From Actinomycetota bacterium (lineage in GTDB: Bacteria; Actinomycetota; Actinomycetes; Mycobacteriales; HKI-0501), in contig JAVEDU010000081.1 in NCBI GenBank assembly GCA_030840805.1, positions 124,001-188,000 on the forward strand: a stretch of DNA of 64,000 nt. The letters run 5' to 3'. Of the stretch, positions 34,759-42,876 are shown one piece after another (the first letter of the stretch is position 1; every line of letters begins with the position of its first letter). The translations under genes were made by a program, and so were the position numbers. The notes beneath the pieces were generated by a model. The model was not told where the DNA came from. It made no database searches and was given only the letters and a program-made list of their open reading frames with translations.

Positions 34759-36648
34759 GTGGCGGGGCGGATCAGGGACGCGGACATCGCGCTGGTCCGC
34801 GAGCGTTCGCCGGTGGACCAGGTGGTCTCGGCCCGGGTCACGCTCAGCCGGGCCGGGGGCGGGTCGCTCAAGGGGCTCTGCCCGTTCCACGACGAGAAGT
34901 CGCCGTCGTTCAACGTCAACCCCGGCCGGGGTGTCTGGTACTGCTTCGGCTGCGGTGCCGGTGGTGACGCGATCAAGTTCGTGATGGACACCGAGCTGCT
35001 GTCCTTCACCGAGGCGGTCGAGTGGCTCGCCAACCGCGCCGGCGTCCAGCTGACGTACGAGCAGGCGGGTCCCGCGCCGGTCCGGCAGAGCGGTCAGCGG
35101 CAGCGCCTCGTCGCGGCCCACGCGGCGGCCGCCGAGTTCTACGCCGAGCAGCTGGGTTCGCCGGACGCGCGCGCCGCCCGGCAGTTCCTCGCCGAGCGCG
35201 GGTTCGACCAGCAGGCGGCCGTCTCGTACGGCTGCGGGTTCGCCCCGGACGGCTGGGACGGGCTGACCAAGCACCTGCGCGGCCGGGGGTTCACCGAGGC
35301 CGAGCTGGTGACCGGTGGGCTGTCGAAGGAGTCCCGGCGCGGCACGCTGATCGACCGGTTCCGCCGGCGGCTGCTGTGGCCCATCCGGGACGTGTCCGGC
35401 GACGTGATCGGGTTCGGGGCGCGCAAGCTCTTCGACGACGACGAGGGGCCGAAGTACCTCAACACCCCCGAGACGCCGCTCTACAAGAAGTCCACCGTGC
35501 TGTACGGCCTGGACCGGGCGAAGCGGGACATCGCCAAGCAGCACCGGGCCGTGGTCGTCGAGGGGTACACCGACGTCATGGCCTGCCACCTCGCCGGCGT
35601 GACGACGGCGGTCGCCACCTGCGGCACCGCGTTCGGCGGCGAGCACATCGGGGTGCTGCGGCGGCTGCTGATGGACCAGGACGAGTTCCGCGGCGAGGTC
35701 ATCTTCACGTTCGACGGGGACGCGGCCGGGCAGAAGGCGGCGCTGCGGGCGTTCTCGGACGACCAGCGGTTCGTGGCGCAGACGTTCGTGGCGGTGGAGT
35801 CCAGCGGGATGGACCCCTGCGAGCTGCGGCTCGCGCACGGCGATGCGGCGGTCCGCGACCTGGTGGCCCGGCGGGAGCCGCTGGTCGCGTTCGCGCTGCG
35901 CAGCATGCTGTCGAAGTACGACCTGGACACCGCGGAGGGACAGGTCGCCGCGCTCCGGGCGGCCGCGCCGCTGGTGGCGCAGATCAAGGACCATGCGCTG
36001 CGGCCGCAGTACGCGCGGCGGCTCGCCGGGAACCTCGGCATGGAGGTGGAGCCGGTGCTGCGCGCGGTCGGCCAGGCGGGGCGCAACCCCGCGAAGCCCG
36101 CGTCTCGCCCGGGCCGGTTCGCCCCGGCTCCGGCGGAGGCCTCCGGGCCGGCGCGGCCGGTACGGCCCAACCCCGAGGACCCGGTGCTCGGCGCGGAGCG
36201 GGAGTCGCTGAAGCTCGCCGTCCAGCAGCCCGTGCTCGCCGGACCCCTGTTCGACGCGGTCGAGGAGACGGCGTACACGCACCCGGCGTACGTGGCGCTC
36301 CGGCGCGCGGTGGCCGCGGCGGGCGGCGCGATCGCGGGCACGTCGGGGCCGGAGTGGATCGACACGCTCGCGGCGGCCTGCGACGACCCGGCCGCGCGGG
36401 CCGTGCTGCCGGAGCTCGCGGTCGAGCCGTTCCGCAGCGACGGGGAGCCCGACCCCCGGTACGCGGGACAGGTGCTCGCCCGGCTCCAGGAGCTCGGCGT
36501 GGGACGGCAGATCGCGACCGTGAAGGGGCGCCTGCAGCGCCTGAACCCGGTGGAGAAGCCCGAGGAGCACTCCCGGCTGTTCGGGGAGCTGGTCGGGCTC
36601 GAACAGCACAAGCGGGCGTTGCGCGACCAGGCGATCGGAGCGTTGTGA
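34759..36648 (+). CDS. dnaG: DNA primase
   Basis: DnaG synthesises RNA primers at the replication fork. The 629-residue protein has the N-terminal zinc-binding domain (C41-PF-H44 ... C62-FG-C65), the RNA-polymerase core with FGARKLFDDDEGPKYLNTPETPLY and the TOPRIM site VVEGYTDVMACHLAG...FDGDAAGQKAALR. A C-terminal helicase-interaction domain completes it. The GTG at 34759 gives the standard short N-terminus. It is the last essential gene of the conserved dgt-dnaG neighbourhood. Confidence 0.97.
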   Translation: MAGRIRDADIALVRERSPVDQVVSARVTLSRAGGGSLKGLCPFHDEKSPSFNVNPGRGVWYCFGCGAGGDAIKFVMDTELLSFTEAVEWLANRAGVQLTYEQAGPAPVRQSGQRQRLVAAHAAAAEFYAEQLGSPDARAARQFLAERGFDQQAAVSYGCGFAPDGWDGLTKHLRGRGFTEAELVTGGLSKESRRGTLIDRFRRRLLWPIRDVSGDVIGFGARKLFDDDEGPKYLNTPETPLYKKSTVLYGLDRAKRDIAKQHRAVVVEGYTDVMACHLAGVTTAVATCGTAFGGEHIGVLRRLLMDQDEFRGEVIFTFDGDAAGQKAALRAFSDDQRFVAQTFVAVESSGMDPCELRLAHGDAAVRDLVARREPLVAFALRSMLSKYDLDTAEGQVAALRAAAPLVAQIKDHALRPQYARRLAGNLGMEVEPVLRAVGQAGRNPAKPASRPGRFAPAPAEASGPARPVRPNPEDPVLGAERESLKLAVQQPVLAGPLFDAVEETAYTHPAYVALRRAVAAAGGAIAGTSGPEWIDTLAAACDDPAARAVLPELAVEPFRSDGEPDPRYAGQVLARLQELGVGRQIATVKGRLQRLNPVEKPEEHSRLFGELVGLEQHKRALRDQAIGAL

Positions 36649-37163
36649 TGGGCCTGCTGGACCGGTTCCGCCGGAGTCGTCCACCGGCGGAGGCGGTCGC
36701 GCCGCTGGGACCGGGGGAGCGCGTCACCGCGTGGGGGCGTACCGCCGACGGCGGGGTGCTCGTGGCGACCCCGCTGGGGTTGTGGGTGCCGGAGTCGGGC
36801 CGGCTGGGCTGGCACGAGCTGCACAAGGCGCGGTGGGACAGCGGGGTGCTGACGCTCGTGCTGGGCGTGGAGGCGGAGCCCGGCGTGCGGGAGGACGCGC
36901 CGCCGCGGCGCTTCGTCCTCGCCGAGCCGGGGAACCTGCCGGCCGAGATCCGTACCAGGGTCACCCGCAGCGTCGCGTTCACGGCGCACCATCCGCTGCC
37001 GACCGGCGGGGTCCGGATCGTCGCGCGGCGGGTGCCGGGACGGGACGGGCTCGACTGGGTGGTGCGGTACGACCCCGGGACCGCGCGGGGGCCCGAGGAG
37101 GAGAAGGTCGTGGCCGAGCTGATGGCCGGCGCCCGGGCGGCGGCCTCGCCCGCGGACCTCTAG
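36648..37163 (+). CDS. Conserved actinobacterial protein downstream of dnaG
   Basis: This 171-residue soluble protein (MGLLDRFRRSRPPAEAVAPLGPGERVTAWGRTADGGVLVATPLGLWVPE...) shares its ATG with the dnaG stop (TGATG), so it is translationally coupled to primase. It reads as a beta-rich PH-like domain (repeated short strands, LGWHELHKARWDSGVLTLVL), and such proteins recur after dnaG in actinobacteria. No catalytic motif is visible, and I cannot assign a role. Confidence 0.78.
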   Translation: MGLLDRFRRSRPPAEAVAPLGPGERVTAWGRTADGGVLVATPLGLWVPESGRLGWHELHKARWDSGVLTLVLGVEAEPGVREDAPPRRFVLAEPGNLPAEIRTRVTRSVAFTAHHPLPTGGVRIVARRVPGRDGLDWVVRYDPGTARGPEEEKVVAELMAGARAAASPADL

Positions 37164-37170
37164 ACACCGG

Positions 37171-37204
37171 CGTCCCCGCCGTCCGCTGCCGGACGACGGG
37201 GACG
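37171..37204. terminator. Bidirectional terminator-like hairpin
   Basis: CGTCCCCGCCGTCCG (37171-37185) pairs with CGGACGACGGGGACG (37190-37204) around a CTGC loop, with one mismatch. It lies between the convergent dnaG-operon end (37163) and the small membrane gene end (37213), so it can serve both. No U-tract is seen, as is usual in very high-GC genomes. Confidence 0.65.
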
Positions 37205-37212
37205 GTGGTGCG

Positions 37213-37482
37213 TCAGCGCGCGCCGGCCCCGTTCGCCGTCAGGTTCGACAGCCGCTCGCCGACCGGCGTGCCGGACAGGGACGAGGCGACCCGTCCCTTG
37301 GCCGTGCTGACGAGGCCGCTGGCCTGGGCGCCCACGACACCCGCGGTCTCCTGCACGGTCGGGTTCTCCCGGACCGCGCGGTACGCCCGCTGGATCTGCT
37401 CGTAACGCTCACGACCGGCTCGTGCGCCGAGTACGTAGCCAATGCCGAGGCCTGCCACGAATGCTGCCCTCACCATGCTCAT
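37213..37482 (-). CDS. Small YtxH-like membrane/stress protein
   Basis: The 89-residue protein has a short N-terminal hydrophobic segment (VRAAFVAGLGIGYVLGARAG) with the GxGxGYxLGARAG pattern of YtxH-like proteins. An amphipathic helical tail follows (RERYEQIQRAYRAVRENP...). The start at 37482 follows GAGGAG. It is probably a membrane-associated general-stress protein; the role is not established. Just downstream on the other side lies the tRNA-Asn gene that hosts the integrative element. Confidence 0.72.
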   Translation of the reverse strand: MSMVRAAFVAGLGIGYVLGARAGRERYEQIQRAYRAVRENPTVQETAGVVGAQASGLVSTAKGRVASSLSGTPVGERLSNLTANGAGAR

Positions 37483-37619
37483 CGGTTCACGCTCCTCTCT
37501 ACAGGCGGGTTCCGGACCCGCGTGGGCCGTGCTTCGATCATCCTGCCCTGGGCGGCCTGCGCGGGCGAGTCAGGACGTGTAGTAACCTGTCGAGGTCCGC
37601 GCCGCTGAGCGGTGTGCGA

Positions 37620-37692
37620 TCCCCCGTAGCTCAATTGGCAGAGCATGCGACTGTTAATCGCAGGGTTAGTGGTTCGAGTCCACTCGGGGGAG
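37620..37692 (+). tRNA. tRNA-Asn(GTT)
   Basis: The cloverleaf is complete: acceptor TCCCCCG/CGGGGGA, D-arm GCTC...GAGC, anticodon stem TGCGA/TCGCA with loop CTGTTAA (anticodon GTT), and T-arm AGTGG-TTCGAGT-CCACT. The discriminator base is G, and the CCA is not encoded. Its 3' half (from 37658) is the left att core of the integrative element, so integration rebuilt an intact tRNA. Confidence 0.97.
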
Positions 37693-37693
37693 C
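37658..37693 (+). repeat. Left attachment site (36-bp direct repeat copy 1)
   Basis: This 36-bp block starts TCGCAGGGTTAGTGG and ends ACTCGGGGGAGC. It covers the 3' anticodon-stem strand, variable loop, T-arm and acceptor of tRNA-Asn and recurs exactly at 51372-51407. Outside the block the two copies diverge at once on both sides. This is the expected attL/attR signature of a tRNA-targeting integrase. Confidence 0.93.
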
Positions 37694-37756
37694 AAACTCC
37701 CAGGTCAACCAGGTCGTCACTCTCCGTGCACCCCCTGACGTCCCAACTTACTCCCA

Positions 37757-38947
37757 TCATTCGTCTCCCCGCGGGGTCCCGAACGCGCGTTCCAGCGCCT
37801 CTGCCGCACGCGGGTTGAGCAGCCTCCGCGCAAGGTAGACGTCCTGGGTCATCGACGGCCGGGCGTGCCCAAGCTGGTCGGCGACCGCCCGCGCGGACAG
37901 GCCCGCCTCGTCGAGGATGGTCGCCGCGGTCTTGCGGAACACGTGCGAGGTCACCCAGGCGAAGTCCTTGCTTCCCCTCGCCTCACGCAGCACCCGCGAC
38001 GTGTTGCTCGGGTCCCGCCAGCCGCCCTCGGTGTCCGGGAACAGCGGATCGTCCAACCGCACACCTTCGGCCCACCGGCGGTCGAGCATGACCACCGCCC
38101 AGCTCGGCAGCATCAGGGTCCGCTCGCCGGCCTTGGACTTGGTGCCCTTCCGGACCAGGCCGACGCCCTTGACCCGGATGATCGTCGACGTGATCGCTAC
38201 GGTGGCGGCCTCGCGGTCGACCTCCGACCACAGCACCGCGAGCGCTTCACCGATCCGGATGCCGGTGGCGAGCAGGAACCGGGACAGGTCCGGTAGATCC
38301 CGTTCCCGGGCGTCCTCGTCGGCGTCGAGCTGGGCGAACCACTTGCTGCACTCGTCGAGCGTCAACGCCCGCGGCTGCTTCTTCGACAGGTACTCGATCG
38401 GCTCGATGTCCCGAGCCGGGTTAGAGGCGATCGCACCGTGCCGGACCGCGACGCCCATGATCCCGGAGACAATGCTCCGGCAACTCTTCGCGGTGGCCAC
38501 GCCGATATCGGCGGTCAACTTCTCGACAAACCGGTCCAACACCGGGACCGTCACCTCACCGAGTCGGAGATCCTTCAACGCCGGCAGGACATGCCGACCG
38601 AGCTGTCCCCGGTAGTTGTCCACCGTGGCGGGTGACCGGCGGCCTGCCTTCCCGGCCGCGTCGATCTTGCGTAACCACAGTGCCGCCGCATCAGAGAACC
38701 GATGCATCCGCGTCAACTCACCACCCGGAACCCGACCGAGGTCCGACCGCTCCTTCAACGCCACCTTCAGCGCGTTCTCCGCCGCCGCAATGCTCTTGCC
38801 CGACCGCTGGACGTCGTGGAGCTTCCCGTCGAATCCTCTGTAGAGAGTCCGCGCGTGATACCGATCCGGCCTTCCGCGAGCGTCCCGGTGCGTCACATAG
38901 GTGCGGATCCGTCCCCACGTGCCCAGTGCCATCGGCGGCCGTCCCAT
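37757..38947 (-). CDS. int: Tyrosine site-specific integrase of the AICE
   Basis: This 396-residue phage-type recombinase has an N-terminal AP2/arm-binding-like region (about 20-75) and a SAM-like core-binding domain (80-175). The catalytic domain has R231 (TGIRIGEAL), H335-x-x-R338 (HVFRKTAATIL), H361 (LGHARP) and the nucleophile Y371. All five catalytic residues are present. It lies 64 nt from the left att core, pointing towards it, the usual place for int. Its upstream neighbour is xis. A truncated relative of its C-terminus lies outside the right att site. Confidence 0.95.
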   Translation of the reverse strand: MGRPPMALGTWGRIRTYVTHRDARGRPDRYHARTLYRGFDGKLHDVQRSGKSIAAAENALKVALKERSDLGRVPGGELTRMHRFSDAAALWLRKIDAAGKAGRRSPATVDNYRGQLGRHVLPALKDLRLGEVTVPVLDRFVEKLTADIGVATAKSCRSIVSGIMGVAVRHGAIASNPARDIEPIEYLSKKQPRALTLDECSKWFAQLDADEDARERDLPDLSRFLLATGIRIGEALAVLWSEVDREAATVAITSTIIRVKGVGLVRKGTKSKAGERTLMLPSWAVVMLDRRWAEGVRLDDPLFPDTEGGWRDPSNTSRVLREARGSKDFAWVTSHVFRKTAATILDEAGLSARAVADQLGHARPSMTQDVYLARRLLNPRAAEALERAFGTPRGDE

Positions 38948-38953
38948 GTGGAC

Positions 38954-39127
38954 CTACGCGGCCGTGATGGAGTCGAGCCAGGCGACCACATCCTCCGGCT
39001 TGTACCGCAGATGGCGGCCGATCTGCCGCGCCGGTGGCCCGTACCGCTTGGTCCGCCAGCAGTACAGCGTCTTGACCGGAATCCCCAGATACTCCGACAC
39101 GTCCTCGATGCTCCACAGCTTCGACAT
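38954..39127 (-). CDS. xis: Excisionase / MerR-like HTH protein (Xis)
   Basis: This 57-residue winged-helix protein of the HTH_17 (excisionase) type has MSKLWSIEDVSEYLGIPVKTLYCWRTKRYGPP, then the wing GRHLRYKPEDVVAWLDS. It is encoded immediately upstream of int with a 6-nt gap, so the two are expressed together. It should bend att DNA and direct excision. The ATG follows GAAGGAGCG with suitable spacing. Confidence 0.93.
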   Translation of the reverse strand: MSKLWSIEDVSEYLGIPVKTLYCWRTKRYGPPARQIGRHLRYKPEDVVAWLDSITAA

Positions 39128-39147
39128 CTCTCGCTCCTTCGGTTGGG

Positions 39148-40740
39148 TCAGTAGTGGCCGGTGAACAGGTGGGTCATCTCTTCGCGGACGATGCGGCGGT
39201 GTTCGCGGGCCTTGGCAGCGGCGGTGTTGGCGAGCAGGGCGTCGCCGGTGGTGTGCCAGCCGGACCCGGCGTAGGACAGGACGCCGACGACGACGGTCAG
39301 CTCGCCGGTCGTCTCGGTCTGGTGGTCGGCGCGGTCGTTGCTGCGGGCCCAGAACACCCGGGCGAGCCGCAGCGCGGTGAGGGTGGTGGAGTACCGGCGG
39401 CTCTTGGTGGAGAAGTGCCCGCCGTAGCCGAGCATGTGGGCCCAGTGCCGCAGCCGCAGGTAGGAGTGCCGGCCGCCGTTGCGGGTGGCCTGGTCCTCGT
39501 CGAGGTCGGCACCGGGTCGCCCGAGGCGCCAGCAGGCGGAGATGAGCCGCGCGGTGTGGCTGCCGGCGAAGTCGGCGTACCGGGCGATCGTCTCGGCGGT
39601 GATCCGGACCGAGGTGTGGCCGGTCGCCTCGGTGTCCTTGGTGGCGTACTTGGCGAGGTAGGCCGCGACGTGGGTCTCGGTGAGCTGTCCGTCGACGGCG
39701 TGGCGGACGGGCTTGATGTCGAGCTGGGCGCCCCAGCCGATCGGCCACCCGTCGGGGTGGTCGGGATGCGGCGGGGTGCGGAAGTGGGTGGTCCGGACCG
39801 CGTCGGTGACCGCCTGGGCGAGCAGGCCGAGGGAGGCGCCGGGCGGCGGCGGGATGATCTCGTGCGGGTCGGCGGGGTCGACGCCGTCCAGGCGCAGCAG
39901 GGCGTGGAAGTGGACGGCGGCGCGGGCCTGCATCTCGGCGCACTTGGCGTAGGACAGCCGGATCGGCTCGCCGTGGTGGTCGGCATGCCGGGTGAGGGTG
40001 GTCTTGATCTTCTCGACGGTGCGGCGCCACAGCTCCCCGACGAAGCAGTTCCAGACCGCCTGGGCCTCGTGGTCGTAGCAGTCCAGGCACAGCGGGACAC
40101 CCAGGAGCGGGTCGCCGTCGCCGTGGACGCTGTTGCAGGTCAGATCCACCCCGTGCGGGCAGCGGCGGCGGTTGCGGCCGGGCCGGCACCGGCGCGACTG
40201 GCCGGAGGAGTCGGTGCGGGTGGAGTGGACCCGGCCGAAGGACGGTGCGGTGACGGTGACGAAGGCGCACGGGTGGGTCGCCACCGTGGCGGGGACGCCG
40301 TTGCGGCGGCCGAGGAGCCCGGCGCGGACGAGCTGGTAGGTGTCGGCGCGGTAGACCTGCGAGCAGGCGGGGCAGACGCTGGCGCGGCGGTTCCCGCACG
40401 CCTTGTAGATCACCCCGTCGGGCATCGCGGCGGTCGGGCGGGTGGCGGTCGCACGGCCGGTGCGCCAGTCGACGGTGTGGATCGCCCCGGTCAGGCGCAC
40501 CGGGCGGGTGCAGGCCCCGGCGGGGGTGACGTGCTCGATCCACCGGTCGTAGCCGGGCCGGGTGGCGCGGCGCATCGCGGTCGCGTGCACGCCGGTGCCG
40601 AGGGCGGAGTCGAGGTCGTCGGGGTGGTCGAACAGCCGGCCGCGTTGCTGGGCGGCGATGAGCGGGTCGGGCTCGGCGGCCACTCCCGCCCCCGGCACCG
40701 GGTGGGTGTCGGGGGCGAGGGTGAGCGTCGAGCAGGTCAC
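39148..40740 (-). CDS. Rolling-circle replication initiator (RepSA-like)
   Basis: This 530-residue initiator of AICE replication has a cysteine-rich N-terminal zinc region (KACGNRRASVCPACSQVYRADTYQLVRAG). The HUH metal motif is in AAVHFHALLRL. The catalytic-tyrosine region is VAAYLAKYATKDTE (Y-x-x-K-Y pattern), followed by an Arg-rich C-terminal half. RepSA of pSAM2 shows the same features and nicks the element origin for replication before transfer. The GTG start overlaps the stop of the zinc-ribbon gene upstream (GTGA). The dso/nick site was not identified. Confidence 0.9.
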   Translation of the reverse strand: MTCSTLTLAPDTHPVPGAGVAAEPDPLIAAQQRGRLFDHPDDLDSALGTGVHATAMRRATRPGYDRWIEHVTPAGACTRPVRLTGAIHTVDWRTGRATATRPTAAMPDGVIYKACGNRRASVCPACSQVYRADTYQLVRAGLLGRRNGVPATVATHPCAFVTVTAPSFGRVHSTRTDSSGQSRRCRPGRNRRRCPHGVDLTCNSVHGDGDPLLGVPLCLDCYDHEAQAVWNCFVGELWRRTVEKIKTTLTRHADHHGEPIRLSYAKCAEMQARAAVHFHALLRLDGVDPADPHEIIPPPPGASLGLLAQAVTDAVRTTHFRTPPHPDHPDGWPIGWGAQLDIKPVRHAVDGQLTETHVAAYLAKYATKDTEATGHTSVRITAETIARYADFAGSHTARLISACWRLGRPGADLDEDQATRNGGRHSYLRLRHWAHMLGYGGHFSTKSRRYSTTLTALRLARVFWARSNDRADHQTETTGELTVVVGVLSYAGSGWHTTGDALLANTAAAKAREHRRIVREEMTHLFTGHY

Positions 40741-41039
40741 GGCCGGAACGTCCCGGTGTGGGCGTCGTAGAGGTCGGTGATGCCGTGGCAGCGGGGACAG
40801 ATCAGCGGGGTGAGCCGGTGGTCGGCGTAGAGGCGCTGGACAAGGTGGGGCAGGCAGCAGGCGTCGGTCCAGAGACCGTCGCCGTGGCAGGTCGGGCAGT
40901 TGTCCAGGCAGGTGGGGCAGGTGTCGAAGACCGCGCCGAGAACAGGGTCGAGGTAGAGGGCGCGGTAGCCGCCGATGCAGTGCGGGCAGTCGGGCACCGG
41001 GGTGCCGGTGGCGGTGTCGAAGTGCTGGCGGATCTTCAC
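40737..41039 (-). CDS. Small zinc-ribbon protein of the AICE
   Basis: This 100-residue protein has four CxxC knuckles: CPHC, CPTC, CPTC and CPRC (one in the pair CPTCLDNCPTCHGDG). They would form two zinc ribbons, similar to the DnaJ-type cysteine-rich fold. The rest is short and mostly charged. It is translationally coupled to rep at its 3' end. The role is unknown; in AICEs such proteins often accompany rep and may help replication or transfer. Confidence 0.75.
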   Translation of the reverse strand: MKIRQHFDTATGTPVPDCPHCIGGYRALYLDPVLGAVFDTCPTCLDNCPTCHGDGLWTDACCLPHLVQRLYADHRLTPLICPRCHGITDLYDAHTGTFRP

Positions 41040-41055
41040 GATGGGGTCTCCCTTC

Positions 41056-41448
41056 TCAGAGTCCGGCGCAGTCGAGGCATTCGCCGTACCGGCGGGGGAT
41101 GTAGTACGGCCGTTCCTGGCCACACGTGTCGCAGGTGCGGCGGGCCCGCAGCGCCGCCTGGATGGCGGCGTGCTGGGCGGGGGTGGCGGTGCGCTTGGGT
41201 TTGGCGGCCTCGGCCCGGTAGAGGTAGGCCACGCGTTTGCCGTGGCGCCAGAGGATCTGCGCGGCGATGTCCTGCCCACCGGGGCGCAGGCCGGCGGCGC
41301 GGAGCTGGCGGGTGGTGAGCAGCCCGTCCGGGGCCCACCGCCAGGGGTAGGTCGGCAGGCCGTAGTGCTGCCCGTCGGGGTCGTAGAACGGGATGCGCAT
41401 CCCTTGCCGCTGGCAGCGATCGAGGATGTCGGAGCGGCGGCCGGTCAT
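41056..41448 (-). CDS. RRQRL-motif zinc-binding protein
   Basis: This 130-residue protein resembles the actinobacterial RRQRL-type family found in integrative elements. Features are a central TTRQLRAAGLRPGGQDIAAQILWRHGKRVAYLY segment, a basic stretch (AEAAKPKRTATP) and a C-terminal zinc knuckle CDTCGQERPYYIPRRYGECLDC. The ATG at 41448 overlaps the stop of the upstream SprT-like gene (ATGA). Function is unknown, but DNA binding is plausible from the basic residues and zinc site. Confidence 0.78.
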   Translation of the reverse strand: MTGRRSDILDRCQRQGMRIPFYDPDGQHYGLPTYPWRWAPDGLLTTRQLRAAGLRPGGQDIAAQILWRHGKRVAYLYRAEAAKPKRTATPAQHAAIQAALRARRTCDTCGQERPYYIPRRYGECLDCAGL

Positions 41449-42125
41449 GGCGCACCGCCGGGTTCGGTCGGGCGGAAGTCGTCGCCGCACAGGGCGCAGA
41501 GGATCGGCCCGGCGTCGAGGACGGTGCGGGCGGCCCGGATCTTGCGGCCGCAGCCGCATGCGCAGGCGACCGGGTTGTTGTTGGAGGTGCGGCCGGTGCC
41601 GGCACCGGCCGGTTCGGGATGCCGGTAGACCGACAGGGCAGCGCCGAGCCGGTCCAGGGTGGGGGCGTAGTGCGCGGCAATGGCCGGGCGCAGGGTGGAG
41701 GGGGACCAGCCGAGGGCGGGGTGGGCAGTGGTGTCCAGGCCGAGTTCGTCGGCGAGGACGGCGAACCGCCGGTTGTGCCAGCGGCCCTGCCGGGAGGTGT
41801 CCTTGATGCCGCGTACGGCGGCGAGGCCGTGGGCGGCCTCGTGGAGCAGGGTGGTGAGGACCTCGGGAACCGGCCGGCGCAGGCCCTCGCCGGAGACGAG
41901 GACCTCGGGGAGCCGGTCATCGCCGTGTTGCCACCGGCCGCCGGCAAAGTGGCCGAGGACGAGTTGGTTGCGGGCGGTGCTGCCGGAGGCGACGACGAGG
42001 ACGGCGTGCGGCACGTCGGTGTGCCGCGACCGGATGTCGGTCCAGGCGTCTTCGAGGGCCTGGATCACCGAGGCGATGGTGACCTCGGCGTTTTGACACG
42101 TACGTGTCAGGTCGGGGCCGGTCAT
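41445..42125 (-). CDS. SprT-like metalloprotein of the AICE
   Basis: This 226-residue protein has a zinc-peptidase signature H95-E-A-A-H99 (LTTLLHEAAHGLAAVRG), a third His in RQGRWHNRRF (H117) and a C-terminal zinc-ribbon-like end (CACGCGRKIRAARTV...CALCGDDF). This layout, an HExxH core followed by a zinc ribbon, is that of SprT/Spartan-like proteases that degrade DNA-bound proteins. In this element it could clear Rep- or relaxase-type DNA-protein adducts; that is inference. It is coupled to genes on both sides by ATGA overlaps. Confidence 0.75.
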   Translation of the reverse strand: MTGPDLTRTCQNAEVTIASVIQALEDAWTDIRSRHTDVPHAVLVVASGSTARNQLVLGHFAGGRWQHGDDRLPEVLVSGEGLRRPVPEVLTTLLHEAAHGLAAVRGIKDTSRQGRWHNRRFAVLADELGLDTTAHPALGWSPSTLRPAIAAHYAPTLDRLGAALSVYRHPEPAGAGTGRTSNNNPVACACGCGRKIRAARTVLDAGPILCALCGDDFRPTEPGGAP

Positions 42126-42442
42126 GACCGGTCACCGCCGTCGGGGGCGGTGGTGCCCCAGCGTTGCTGGGCGGCCTGGCGGGTGATGCCCAGACGCCGG
42201 GCGATCTCGGCCCAGGAGTAGCCGTGCTCTCGCAGGCCCGTGACGGCGGCCTGGACGGCGATGTCGAGGTGGTCGGCGAAGGCGACCAGTTCGGCGAGGG
42301 CATCGACGTCGCCGTCGCGGCCGATCCGGCGGCCGTAGCAGGCGACCACCCGGCGAGCGAACTGGGCGTAGGTGTCGTTCTCCACGACGGGCCGGGTGCG
42401 GCGTTTCGGTGTCAAGGCGGTCTTGACGGCGGGGCGCCTCAT
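42122..42442 (-). CDS. Helix-turn-helix protein (sigma-like/IS630-like HTH)
   Basis: This 106-residue protein has a basic N-terminus, a helical middle region and a clear HTH (GYSWAEIARRLGITRQAAQQRWG, residues 75-97). The HTH is of the sigma-70 region 4/resolvase type (W-A-E-I-A-R-R-L-G). It could be an operon regulator or a DNA-binding accessory factor for transfer. It is coupled by ATGA to both neighbours. Confidence 0.72.
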   Translation of the reverse strand: MRRPAVKTALTPKRRTRPVVENDTYAQFARRVVACYGRRIGRDGDVDALAELVAFADHLDIAVQAAVTGLREHGYSWAEIARRLGITRQAAQQRWGTTAPDGGDRS

Positions 42443-42876
42443 GCCGCACCCCGGCACGGGTGCAGGCGGTCCCACTCATCGGCGGCCTCACGCAGCGCCG
42501 TGGTGACCTGGGCGGCGGTCCGGCCGTCGTGGTCGTTCCAGGTCCCGATGATCTCCTCGTAGACGTCGAGGAGTTCGCCGGGATCACCGCGATACCCCGG
42601 GTCGGTGCCGAGGAGATGGCAGGCGAAGAACCGGTAGACCTCTCCGAGCGCCCGCCACTGGGCCTCTGTGGGCTCCGGCCGCCGGATGAGGTCGGCCAGC
42701 GCGCTCCCGTAGGTGGCGATGCACAGCGCACCGGCCGCGCACGCGGGGGGCGTGGGGTTGAGCTCGGCGTGCATCTCGTAGCGGCAACCCTGGTGCCAGC
42801 CATGGGTGTCGATGTGAACGGCGGCGCCGCGGAGCAGCTGCGCCGGGGTGGGGGAGGGGTCGGTGTGCGGTGTCAT
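42439..42876 (-). CDS. DUF6197 family protein, copy 1
   Basis: This 145-residue soluble protein is the first of three tandem paralogues sharing DPSPTPAQLLRGAAVHIDTHGWHQG..., PPACAAGALCIATYG and TWNDHDGRTAAQVTTALREAADEWDR. This fits the DUF6197 family (HGWHQG, AAG/VGA and W-N-D motifs), known mainly from actinobacterial mobile elements. The function is unknown. Its ATG overlaps the stop of copy 2 (TCAT on the plus strand) and its own stop overlaps the HTH gene. Confidence 0.78.
   Translation of the reverse strand: MTPHTDPSPTPAQLLRGAAVHIDTHGWHQGCRYEMHAELNPTPPACAAGALCIATYGSALADLIRRPEPTEAQWRALGEVYRFFACHLLGTDPGYRGDPGELLDVYEEIIGTWNDHDGRTAAQVTTALREAADEWDRLHPCRGAA

Noticed and set aside
37585-37619. 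Promoter for tRNA-Asn
   Set aside because: A weak TAGTAA-like -10 is visible but no convincing -35 at proper distance, so it was not listed as a feature.
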